Origin: Ampullaceana balthica
Taxonomy: Eukaryota; Mollusca; Gastropoda; Lymnaeidae
Direction of reading: 5' to 3'
DNA length: 64,000 nucleotides
NCBI GenBank assembly: GCA_944989445.1
Contig: CALYLW010001075.1
Location: 124,001-188,000, forward strand
Positions 36,176 to 46,219 of the stretch are shown here, one piece after another. Numbering within the stretch: the first letter of the stretch is position 1; each line of letters opens with the position of its first letter. The notes below the pieces were generated by a model, which saw nothing but the letters and a program-made list of their open reading frames with translations, did no database searches and was not told the DNA's origin. Both the position numbers and the translations under genes were made by a program.

Positions 36176-37150
36176 ATATATATGCATGAAATAGTTTTAA
36201 ATATGTCCATAAACAACTTTAGGTGGTAATAAATTCAAAAACGTTTAGTACAACCATAATACATGTAACTAGATAAATAGAAGTTAAAGGTGTTTCAAAC
36301 GACATACACTTTCTGCTCAATTTGCTCAAATATTATGTTTTTACAGAAAATAACTAGAACAAAATACCTTTGAAAAAAATATATTTTGCTAATGAACAAA
36401 ATTGATCCTTTTTTTTTCTAAAACAAATCACACACTATTTGATAACACAAAACTGTTTTTATTGTAGAAAAACTTTCTTTAAAGAAAAAAACATTTTGGG
36501 AAAATATATATTTACTGCAAAAAGTATGATACAAGATGCTATGGAAATACATCTGAAGAACTAAAAAATTAAAACTCAGAAATTTGATATATTTTGAAAA
36601 AAGTACTTGTTGCAATTTTTATAATCAAGATTGTATTTTGTAAACACTTTTGTCACCAATAATTTATCGTTGAAATTATTTCAACCTAATTGCTTTCAAA
36701 ACGAATCAGTTCAAATTTTGCATTATTAAGTTAACAATTAAAATGTATCTAATTTACAAACATAGCTGATGTGTATTATTTATGAAATTATATATTTCCC
36801 TTTTTATTTGTTAATTAACAAAATAGTTGTGTTTTTAATTTAATGTAAAACCTTGTGACCCAAGTTGATAACTTGGGTACTGAACAATAAACAGTATCAC
36901 ATGTGTATTATTAGTAATATTAAAATTATCTATTATTAAGAAAATAACTGTCAGAATTTAATTTCGAAATAAAACATTGGATTTTAAAAGAACATAACGC
37001 CTCGTAATACATTCTTTAAAAGATATGTGTACATATGAAAATATTGAAGAATAATTAAATTATAATGATGATTATAATAATAACAATATTTATAATTCAT
37101 GATATTTGTAATTATATGGACATGATTTTTTAACATTAAAACACAATTTT
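36176..37150. other. AT-rich intergenic DNA
   Basis: No gene recognised. Confidence 0.3.
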
Positions 37151-37156
37151 AATTAG

Positions 37157-37470
37157 ATAATATATATATATATATATATATTTATTTATATATATATATA
37201 TATATATGTCCCATAACCTCGTCGTCGTAGGGGTGCTAATGTTTCTATTATAACTTGCTCGGGGCTTGGTAGACCTTCGCAGCGCCCATTTCATTTCCCG
37301 GTCAGTGGAGGTCTTTTTTTTAGCGAAAGTCATTCATCAACCTTTTATTGTTGCTTTAACTTGGGCTAGATCACACGCCCCTCAGCTTGTGAGGCGAGCG
37401 CACTATTTACTCCGCTATCTTCTCATCTTATCTGTTACAGACGCTCCTTCTATACAGAAGATTATTGCGT
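37157..37470 (-). mobile_element. tRNA-derived SINE with (TA)n tail
   Basis: Read on the minus strand, the head at about 37470-37370 has an A-box-like tagcggagtaaatagtgcgc and a B-box-like gtgatctagccc spaced as in tRNA genes. A ~150-bp body without coding follows, then a (TA)n tract (37157-37208) as the 3' tail. It lies directly beyond the 3' end of the CR1-like LINE. The anticodon stem is not intact, so this is not a tRNA gene. Confidence 0.6.
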
Positions 37471-37555
37471 CCTACGCGTATGTATGGTTTGTGTTTAGGC
37501 CTGCATTTTTGTTAGAGATTTAAATGTTGATAAAGTGTTGGTTTTCCTGGTTTCT

Positions 37556-40339
37556 TCAGGCAACCCATTCCACGCCCGATTTCCGGACAGAAAGAACGAA
37601 AATGTGTATGTGTTTTTTTCTTGCATACAGAATAGGAAAGGTGTTTTTATTCTTATGTCTATCTGAGGGTTGTATTAATTTATCTTTGTGTTGTATTTCC
37701 AAATTATAATTAATTGCCTTATGTATAATTATTACTTTGCTCTTGGTTCTTCTATCATCTAGTGTTTCAAGGTTTAATGATTTAACTAATGGTATTATTA
37801 TTGTCAAATTTGAATATTCTCCAGTAATAAATCTGGCAGCTCTTTTTTGAATTTGTTCTCGTTTATCAATGTTTTCTTTGGTGGATGAGACCCATACAGA
37901 AGATGCATATTCTAATACAGGTCTCATCAAAGTGAGGTAGCATTTTAGTTTTATATCTCTGCCACATTTGTAAAAGTTTCTTTTTATATAGACTAAGGTT
38001 GTGTTTGATTTTTTAATAAATTCATTGCCATTGGGATTCCATGATAGTTTCTCATTTGTTATGACTCCTAAGTAGTTTGCTTCTTTAGTTTGGGTCAGTT
38101 CTTTTCTATGAATGAATTATTTTGAATTTATTGGTATATTTTTCTTTGTTACTCTTAACAGTTGACATTTTTCTAGGTGGAAAGACATGCTCCAGTTAGT
38201 TTCCCATTTTATCGATTCATCTAAGTCTTTTTTGTAAAATGTTGATATCTTCTTCTGATTTAATTGTTCTATAGATTATACAATCATCAGCAAATAACCT
38301 AACTTTTGTTCCTGTTGAGATGTTGTTGGGTAAATCATTTATATAAATTAAAAATACTAAGGGACCTAGCACAGTTCCTTGTGGAACTCCTGAGTTAACC
38401 TTTATTGGTGCATATTTTGACCCATTAATTATTACAGTTTGCTCCCTACCCAACAGGAAGTCTTGGATCCAGTGATGTAAGGGACCTGAAATTCCAAAGT
38501 AGTTAAGATTTTTAAGTAAACTAACGTGGTGAACTTTGTCAAATGCTTTTGTTAAGTCTAGTAATGTTGTGTCTGTTTGATCATTATTTTCTAAGTCTTT
38601 TAATAGTTCATCTATTAAACCTATTAATTGTGTTTCACATGATCTTTTTTTTCTAAAGCCGTGTTGGTGTGGGCATAGGGCATTACATTTGTCAAGGTGG
38701 TTAACTATTTTACTATATAATATGTGTTCTAGTAATTTACAGGTGATACTAGTAAGTGATACAAGTCTGTCATTACCTGGGTCTGATGTATCACCTTTCT
38801 AAAAGAGTGGAGTTACGTTAGCTAAATTCAAATCCTTGGGCATTTTACCATGGTTTAGTGAAGCTTAGTTATTTTAATAACATTGCAGGCAATTCATCTG
38901 GGCCCGTAGCTTTTTTTATTTTTATTTTTTTTAGAAGTTAGTGATTACATATCTCGTCTACCGTTATGTGACCTATTTCTTCCATTTTTTTTAAATTTAT
39001 TAAAACTTCCTTGTCGCCTGAGGCAGGAAAGGATGATGCAAAATATGTGTTAAGGATATTAGCTTTAGTCTCATTACCATTATAGGTTTTATTATTTGAG
39101 CCTTTTAGTGTGGCTATTCCTGTAGGTTCAATTTTTTTTAGATTTGATAAAAGACCATAAGTTTTTATTGTTATCTTTAGAAATTGCATTGTTTATATAT
39201 TCATTTTAAAGGTTTCGACCAAGTTTTTGTTTCAAGTGTTTAATCCTTAAGTATTTCTTGTGTATCCTTTCTGAATAGGTAGCCTTGAATTTCATAAACA
39301 AGTTCTCTTTTTGTTTGCATAGCTTTTTTAATTTAGAATTGAACCAGCATTTGTTAATTTTATTTGATGTTACTTTTGTTGGAACATTCTCATCCATAAT
39401 AGTTTTTAGATTTGTTTTTATATCTTTCCAAATTTCTTCTACAGGGCTATTTGTATTAAATTTATTTAGGAACTTTTGTTGGAAGTTAGCCGCTTATTGG
39501 TATATTTTTATTGAATTACATTTATTCCAAATAAATATAACTCTTTTATGTATCTTATTAATTGTAGTGTTTATTGTATTGGTTACCCTAATAATATCAT
39601 GGTCGGACAGTCCAGGAATTATTTTGCAGTCTAACACTAGTCCTGGTCTATTTGTTTGGAATAAATCTAGTGTTTTGATTTTCCTTGTTGCTTTTTTTTA
39701 CTATCTGTTCTAGGTTTAAGTTGTTTATAGTGTTATAAATTGTTCATTAATTTCCTTATTAGTTTGATTGTTATCAATTGTGTAGTTTTTCCAATATATA
39801 ATTGGAAGATTAAAGTCCCCCATAATCTAAAGTGCATAATTTTTATGATTTTCCTCGATGAAATTTAACTGACTACAAAGATTCTTCATGTATTCTAGGT
39901 TGGTATTCGGTGGTCTATAAATACTGCCTTCAATAAGTAGTGCTGAGTTTGGTTTAATTAGTTTACTAAAAACAGACTCTATATTAAAATTTGATTGTGT
40001 AATTTCTTCAGCTATGCTATTTGATTTGATTGCAAGCAGCACTCCTCCATAAATGTCTGGACAATCCTTTCTAAAAATATTATAATTGCTGTTAAAAATT
40101 TCCGAGTTATATATGTTGGGGTTCAACCAAGTTTCAGAACCAGCAATTATGTCTGGTTCTTCTGTTTTTATAAGTAGCTCTAAATCTGGAGTTTTATTTT
40201 TAATACTTTGGAAATTAATTATTAGTGTCTTGAGAATGTTTTGATTATTAGTATTATTAGATTTTTTATGTTTAATTGTATTGGTTTGTGTGGCTGGTTT
40301 CATTTTATCTATTGAGTTATTTTTAATAGGATTAGCCAA
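37556..40339 (-). pseudogene. LINE ORF2: endonuclease plus reverse transcriptase, broken
   Basis: An APE-type endonuclease starts at 40339 (LIINFQSIKNKTPDLELL, then GSETWLN, then GGVLLAIKS, IEGSIYRPPN, GDFNLP after one stop, and GLSDHDI near 39600). The reverse transcriptase includes LVSLTSITCKLLEHILY, GFRKKRSCETQLIGL, LLDLTKAFDKV, SGVPQGTVLGPLVF and RLFADDCIIYR (the catalytic [F/Y]-A-D-D), between about 38760 and 38250. The C-terminus has RPVLEYASSVWVSSTKENI, then QKRAARFI and RRTKSKV. At least six stops or frameshifts interrupt a frame that should be ~900 residues. Confidence 0.88.
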
Positions 40340-40379
40340 AACACTTTAAGAGTTTGTGGTGATCAGTTAAACAAATCTG

Positions 40380-40620
40380 AACTGATTTCGGGCAATCCAC
40401 AATGTATGCAGTTCCAAGATGCATATTTATTTCCTAGTCCTTTTGCTATGTACTTTGGTGTGTTAGTTTGCAGGGATACTGTGTGGTACAATTTATTGCA
40501 GGTGTCACACTGGTTGGCTCCTTGTTTGCTACTGCATGTCTTAATACAAATTTTTCATTTAGATGATACTGGGCCTGGGTTAAGTTCTATGTCGCGGAGA
40601 GGAGCAAAATTAAAATCTAT
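40380..40620 (-). pseudogene. LINE N-terminal region: 2A-like motif and PHD-like Cys/His cluster
   Basis: The minus-strand frame reads APLRDIELNPGPVSSK, containing the exact 2A core D-I-E-L-N-P-G-P at 40570-40593, then a TGA (40555-40557). It continues with a Cys/His cluster: CIKTC, QCDTCNKLYH, then SWNCIHCGLPEISSDLF. The spacing (C-x3-C, C-x2-C, H, C-x2-C) resembles the PHD-like region found just before the endonuclease in some CR1-type elements. The frame ends in TGA shortly before the endonuclease start. If functional in the ancestor, 2A would have caused ribosome skipping between Gly and Pro. Confidence 0.7.
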
Positions 40621-40861
40621 TGCCTTAGCCTATATATCTAAATATTTTATGTTTCCATTGTTTGAATGTAATTTCCTTTATTTTGCTTAAGATAGAGATG
40701 AAGTCAGTGTGCTTTGTGTTGTGGTGGTTTATAATTATTGATATATTACTCTAATTTTTAGGATGTGTTTTGGTTGATGTTAATGCCCTTAGAAGTATTG
40801 TGTTTATTACTAAGACTAAGATTAAAATGCTCATTTTCCGGTTAGGCTAGGTACCCGCCAG

Positions 40862-41755
40862 TATAGTATATATACAGATACTATAAACAAATATAATTAT
40901 ATGCATATTTTGGCTGTTGAATGCTTTAATCAATTTAATGTTATTTGCCTTTAGACAATAATTATAATTTATAAAATATTGTTTTATGAATTTTCATGTA
41001 CTTACATTGTCAAACTATTTATATATTACTTATTTTTAAAAAGAAATTTTGATTCTAGACTAGCCATACATTTTATTTCAATTAAACATGTATGTTTGGT
41101 AATTCAGTCTTTTTAATGTATTCCATTTTAATCTAACTCTATCTATCAACTCTAACAAATTTAATAGCATAAAACGTGTTAGATTTTTCTCAAATAGAAA
41201 AAAAAGGTATTTCAAATATTTTAAAGCTTTAATAACATAATAATCTGTACTTAGAATTCAAATTAACTAAATTTATTTTAAAAATATTGAAGATAAGTTT
41301 TTACAAAAAAACATACTTGATTCCTTCATGTCAATTTAGTAATTAAACAATCCTGCCAAACTTTAGGCTTCATAAAATAAAGAGAAACATTTACAGATTT
41401 TATTAGCATACATAATTTTAATGCAACCATATTTGGGTGAGACGTGTACTAGCATATTCATCTTCTGTATTGCATCAATGCACCACAGAAAAAATAGATA
41501 AAACGGTACGCATTAACAAAAATGATGTGATATTTGTTACCAAGGAATATTCAATACTGACAAGTGTAACACCATTAGTTCAATTATTAATCCTTAAAAC
41601 TTAAAACACTAGAGACAGAACAAAAAATCCAATAGACATAATAAAAAAAGCAATTAATTCTAAATAAATATCACTTTTCTTGTTCCATATACAACAAAAA
41701 ACGCAGACATAATATTACTTTTCATGTCTGAAATTTTGAAGTGGATTTGGTTGCT
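40862..41755. other. AT-rich intergenic DNA
   Basis: No gene recognised. Confidence 0.3.
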
Positions 41756-41757
41756 AC

Positions 41758-41945
41758 ATAAAAATCAAAATTCTACTAGCTTATAGAAGTTTGTGAAAAA
41801 CATATTGGGACCCGCGCACCGAATGAATGGACGTTAGGTTTTCAATGTTCTAAACATTTTAATATGGGAAATGAAGTTTTTATGCACTAAGTTTTGGAAA
41901 AATCCATGTATTTATCCAGTAGCTAAGCTGAAAACGTATTTTCAT
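41758..41945 (+). repeat. Family B fragment
   Basis: Matches 34640-34800 (ttatgaaaaaaatatgttgggtccc, then cgttagaagttc, then taccca-tagc). It stops exactly where the family A end begins at 41946. Confidence 0.6.
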
Positions 41946-42615
41946 CTAATATATAAAGCTGAATTGATGCTTGTATGTTAGTATGTTTCATTTTTTCAAC
42001 TGTAAGTTAGACAATCACGGAAAAATCAAAAAATGGAAGGGGAACAAATTTGGCAAGACGGTTCCTTTTAACCTGCAGACGTTTTGCATATAGTTTTTGT
42101 AATTGTCATTTTTGCCTGAAGACCGTATATCAAAAAAAATGTATATACAAAGAGTGAAAAATTAAACCTCGTTTCCATATTGAAAAACTTAATGCGGATG
42201 TTCAAAAACGAGTAATTTTTTATGCAGTATATTTTTCAATACGTTTATTCAGCGGTCCACTTTAAAAAATATGTTATTGTCAAATTGTTGTGTGTACATG
42301 TTCGTGTACGCATGTCAAATTTAGCTGTGTCGTATTATTATAACATTTATATTTGGTTTGGATTTTAGATAAGCTATATATATTTATACAATTTAAACTT
42401 TGGCTTCCGGACTTATTAAAATAAGACGATTAAACTAAATAAAGTAACCTTAAAACGCGTAATTATTTTGTATTTCGAATTAAATATGTTATGTTTATTA
42501 TTTTGTAGTTGGAATAACATGGGCCATTTTTAAAATCAACTTTTTTGTTTTTTTGTTTTCCATTTTGTCACAGGGGTTTGTTAACAGACAGTTGATTTGT
42601 TTTGGGTTTCTCCAA
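41946..42615 (+). mobile_element. Family A element, 5' part
   Basis: Starts TCTAATATATAAAGCTGAAT and then matches 52579-53580 in order, with an internal deletion: agacaatcacggaaaaatc, ccgtatatcaaa, aactaaataaagt, ttgtagttggaataac, aacagacagttgatttg. No hairpin end is found on this copy, so it is truncated at its 3' side or the sequence beyond is lost. Confidence 0.65.
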
Positions 42616-42849
42616 TTTTGGCGTATTTTATAGTGCGTTCGTGTGATGTTTGATCAAAGTCTCGCGAGCATTTGAGAGGTGTGGACCAACCTTAAGAATA
42701 TTTGAAAATGTTCGCGTTACACACAAATAATTTTAATTATTTTATTTAAAAGCTAACATTTTATACATGTTACTGTGACGTATATTACTGTGATATATCA
42801 GTGTGATGGATGTGCCTGCTTAAAGGAACACATGATATTCCATCAGGGA

Positions 42850-43175
42850 TCCAAATTTGACTAGCAAACGCGAAACGCATCATCAACTATAAGGAGTCTC
42901 TCTCGTTTCTTGAACTTGATTTCAGTTAATGTCGAAAAGCCTAATTCACAGAACCAATAAGATGAAAACGGCAACATAGTTTTAACTGCTTTCAAACTGA
43001 CTAAAGGATAAACTTTCGTGATTGAAAGACATAATTCTTCTAAAGTCGTGTTGGTGAACGTTGTTTGATAGAATTTGGTATGTCGTAATTCGATCAGCTG
43101 TTCCTCCTCTTGGGTCGACAAATTTATAATTTTACTAGTGTAGCTATTGTGGCAGGTCCTCGGGGAGGTGGACAA
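42850..43175 (-). pseudogene. hAT transposase C-terminal fragment
   Basis: The minus-strand frame encodes TTLEELCLSITKVYPLVS, KAVKTMLPFSSYWFCELGF, then STLTEIKFKKRERLLIVDD, matching the hAT dimerisation segment (in the 29.9-kb copy: LLPFVTTYLCEAGFS). The upstream catalytic part is absent. The fragment lies just beyond the 3' end of the RNase H-bearing LINE and may belong with the hAT terminus at 45953-46020. Confidence 0.75.
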
Positions 43176-43411
43176 GGAGGCGAAACGGAGGGGGGGGGTG
43201 ATTGAACCTGATAGAGTTACCGTTAGGCCTTAACATTAATACTTACAGTTTTATTCTAATTACAATTAATATTTTCACGGGAAGTTTATGAACTAACGAT
43301 TCGTATTCATTTCAGTAATTTTCATCATCAAAATACACTTAAGACAACAGTTCACATGAACTGGGATGCAGTATTTAATTTAATTATAAGTTATCAGATA
43401 AACTAATTAAG

Positions 43412-43463
43412 CGGCATTTTAAGCAAGTTAAGATCAAATTATGTTAACTTGCTTAAAATGCCG
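43412..43463. repeat. Perfect 20-bp inverted repeat (hairpin)
   Basis: Left arm cggcattttaagcaagttaa (43412-43431) and right arm ttaacttgcttaaaatgccg (43444-43463) are exact reverse complements around a 12-nt loop. It lies between the hAT fragment and the LINE end. Confidence 0.95.
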
Positions 43464-43641
43464 ACGTAGCCTACTTTAAAATAATACTTAAAAGTTCAAT
43501 ATCTTGCCGAAAGAAAAATGTCAAGCCAACTCCACAGCTAGAAAGAATGAAATAAATCTATCCCGTAAAAACAAAGTTTTTGACTATAAATCCCTTATAT
43601 ATAAGACATAACTAAACTAAACACATATTCTGTAGGCCTGA

Positions 43642-45305
43642 GACTAATCTCTTAAGGCCTTGGCTAGAACCTTGGCAATCTGCTCCATCTGCTGAGCATA
43701 GCCATACAACATTGTCTTCACATGGGACTCGCCCGCCTCCCTCACCCCCCCGGCTATATCAAGCGCCGGGCAAGACGTCACCAGGTGTACGACTGTCTCA
43801 GGGGCTTGGCTGCAATGACGGCAGTTCGAGTCCCTGTTGTGGTCTAGCCTGTGAAAGTAAGAGTTGGTTGGGCAATGTTCCGTTCTCATCTGAGTCACCA
43901 AACCCTGGTGTTTGCGACTCAGGTTCCACCACTTGGCCTGGGCATGTTAGCGAATACCCCTCTGGCTGTTGTGTTGTCAGCCCACTCCTGGTACCACTTA
44001 CTCCGAAAGTGGTCCTTTAGCCAGGTTTTAACCCCGAGATAGGTGACTGGGGTCTCTGGTTGGGGAAGTGCTGCACCTGCTTTGGCCAGGGAGTCTGCTT
44101 TTTCGTTGCCATTAACATTCACGTGGCTCGGGATCCACTGCACTGTTACCTTACCTCCAAGTCTTTCGAGTCTACCCTCGTCCTCCAAGATGGCGTCAAC
44201 CAAGTGGGTACCACGCTTCTCACTAGCCAGGACTTCGAGGGCTGATCTCGAGTCACAAAACAGTACCGTGTCGAAACCAAAAAATTCCGACCCCTGCAGT
44301 GTCCGGTGCACACTTTCCAGGGCCCTGTGTATAGCCTCAAGCTCCGCATCGTAATTCGATGCCATAGTCCCACAGGGACCTAGAAGTTCTTCTTTTGGTG
44401 GCCCTCCTATTGGGTATAAGATGAGCGCACCGTATCCTGCAATTCCTTCACTCGAACTGGCAGACCCATCCGTGAACACTTTAACTTGGGTTCCCGCGAA
44501 CCCTTCTATCGTCTCAAGGGCAGCCGCTTTCTTTACATGTTCAGGGCTGCGTTTCGTCACCGCCGTGTCAGTCAAAGACAAACGTATTTCGGGACGTGAG
44601 CATTCCGCATAGGGCGGTTTGAGTGGGACACTTATAATTTGTCTTCTATTTCGTGGGGGTTTGACGTTCCTATCAAGTTCCGTTACTTGATGCATAAATG
44701 AGGAACGTTTCAAACACCCACGTCCGCCCCAATTGTGCTGCATCTGGTAGCAGGGCTTCCTAAAGTCTAACCTGCGATACCTCTCTGCAGTCGTTATGAT
44801 TGCCTTGTCCCTACGAATATCGAGCGGTTCTACGTTTGCAATGACTTCCACAGCAGCTGTGGGTGTCGTTCTGTATGCGCCACAGATAAATCTTAAGGCC
44901 TGGTTCTGGATTCGACCCAGTTTTTCCAATGCCGTTTTGCTGGCAAAGGCTTGGACGGGCATGCTGTAGTCCATAATCGACCTCACACTACCCAGAAAGA
45001 GAGCTCTGAGTGTACTTGCTCCAGCGCCCCAGTTCGTGCATGCAAGCTTTTTCACCAGGTTGAGCTTGGCGGTAGCCTGGGAGTACAGGTCTTGTACAAA
45101 GTTATGCATTTGCACCTTTTGATCCAGTTTGACTCCCAGGTATACCGGTTGTTTGTCCCATTTGAGCGCCACATCGTTTATTTTGAGCACTATCTCCTGT
45201 TTGAGAATGGATCTGCCATTAGTGAAAAGTGAATAGACCGTCTTCTCGGTGTTAATTTCCATCTGCCACCTCTGCATGTACCTACTGATATACGAAAGTC
45301 ATTAC
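43642..45305 (-). mobile_element. LINE with RNase H domain, 5'-truncated (I/Nimb-like)
   Basis: The segment is clearly GC-richer than its surroundings and is well preserved. It contains the C-terminal end of a reverse transcriptase, an RNase H and a C-terminal Cys/His finger. It begins abruptly at the end of the RT region, as expected for 5' truncation during target-primed integration. RNase H with a terminal CCHC finger points to the I or Nimb groups of LINEs; this assignment is from memory. Confidence 0.85.
43644..45277 (-). pseudogene. RT end, RNase H and CCHC finger of the I-type LINE
   Basis: A 452-codon frame (45277 to 43919) starts in the RT connection region (MEINTEKTVYSLF). Residues about 270-395 hold an RNase H with all four expected acidic residues: VKVFTDGSA, YDAELEAIHRALE, VLFCDSRSALEVL, then WIPSHVNVNGNEKADSLAK. 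A one-base loss near 43925 shifts the frame. The remaining ~85 codons (43901 to 43644) carry CRHCSQAPETVVHLVTSCP, a Cys-Cys-His-Cys pattern. Apart from that frameshift the segment is intact, so this is probably the youngest LINE insertion here. No start of its own is expected; the ATG at 45277 is internal. Confidence 0.88.
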
Positions 45306-45952
45306 TAACAGTATTGATTATGTTCGAACGCGAAAAACAGTTACATACTGATTCTGTCTTAACTCCCCTTTGCTTTATAAACCCCGGGGCGGGTGGGAGA
45401 GGCGAAAGGTCTGGTCACCAATCTCTGGACCAAGCTCATCGTGACCCGTAAAATGTAAACAAAAGCACGCCGGTACACCGACGATGTGGCGTCAACGCGC
45501 GAACTGAGCTGTCACGTGAAAAAAACAAAACAATAACAAACCGTGAAATTGAATTACATACATCGTATAGAGATAAACTAAAAATGCATTAATTTAATTA
45601 GGGTACTTCAATCGATCTGAAATTTTGAAACGATGCATTGTTAGGTGACACGGGTCCATGTGCCACATTTCAGCTCGATGGCTTCACGGAAAGTGGGTCA
45701 TTTTTTACTTTTGTTTTTATGCCCGCCCAAGACAGAGAGACAGAGACGGCGGTGAAGTTAATATAAGGATTTAAAAAGAAAATGACGTACAAATGCGCCA
45801 ACCGAATCTTACGTCCTGCCCACAAGAAACACAAGTGATTACTGATTTCGTTGTTGATTTTCTAAAAAAAACATTTTGTTTTGCATTATTATAAAAATTA
45901 ATAATAACTTCAGAGCTCAGAAAACTAGCAATTTTAAATATTTTTACTAAAT
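45306..45952. other. Repeat-derived intergenic DNA
   Basis: The segment at about 45600-45790 (atcgatctgaaattttgaaac, then atttcagctcgatggc, then aagttaatataagga) resembles 52020-52210. GC-rich islands at 45380-45520 could be leftover hAT sequence. No gene was recognised. Confidence 0.4.
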
Positions 45953-46020
45953 CTCACGACACACCTGCAAATCTCCCACGACACACTAATGTGTCGCGAC
46001 ACACAGTTTGAGAAACACTG
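45953..46020 (-). mobile_element. hAT terminus
   Basis: Read on the minus strand from 46020 it begins CAGTGTTTCTCAAACTGTGT and continues with repeated GTGTCG/CGACAC phrases, typical of a hAT end. The next 8 bases outward are GTTTAAAC; a matching duplication at the other side was not found. Confidence 0.6.
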
Positions 46021-46027
46021 GTTTAAA

Positions 46028-46210
46028 CCATTTTATTTAAATGTTTTCACCATACATTGGATTACATGTGTTAATGAAATTGCAATTTTTAAAAAAAAAG
46101 TAATTCATAAATAAACATTTAATTAAAAACCATAAATGTAGTGATTTTATTTTATGTGGAAAGCGATGGCATATGTGAAATAAACCTTTACTTTTAAAAG
46201 GTTAACAAGG
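46028..46210 (-). repeat. Family A fragment
   Basis: Matches 54255-54405 in the same direction (catacattggatta, aattcataaataaacatttaat, aaccataaatgtagtga, tttatgtggaaag.gatggc). The pogo element inserted at its edge. Confidence 0.6.
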
Positions 46211-46219
46211 CTATATATA

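Larger units (their letters stand above)
37545..40860 (-). mobile_element. CR1/jockey-group LINE, nearly full length, inactive
   Basis: The minus-strand order is 2A-like motif and PHD-like Cys/His region (40380-40620), endonuclease (39600-40339), linker, reverse transcriptase (38100-38800) and C-terminal region ending near 37556. The order and motifs fit CR1/L2-type elements. The 5' boundary near 40860 is a guess based on loss of similarity; the 3' boundary lies next to a SINE. Confidence 0.85.

Noticed and set aside
43712..44612. Plus-strand frames opposite the RNase H LINE
   Set aside because: Shadows of the minus-strand LINE coding region, long only because of the higher GC content.
45740..45800. 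Possible end of a separate small element near the gacagagagacagagacgg motif
   Set aside because: Simple-sequence phrase inside a dispersed repeat; no termini found.
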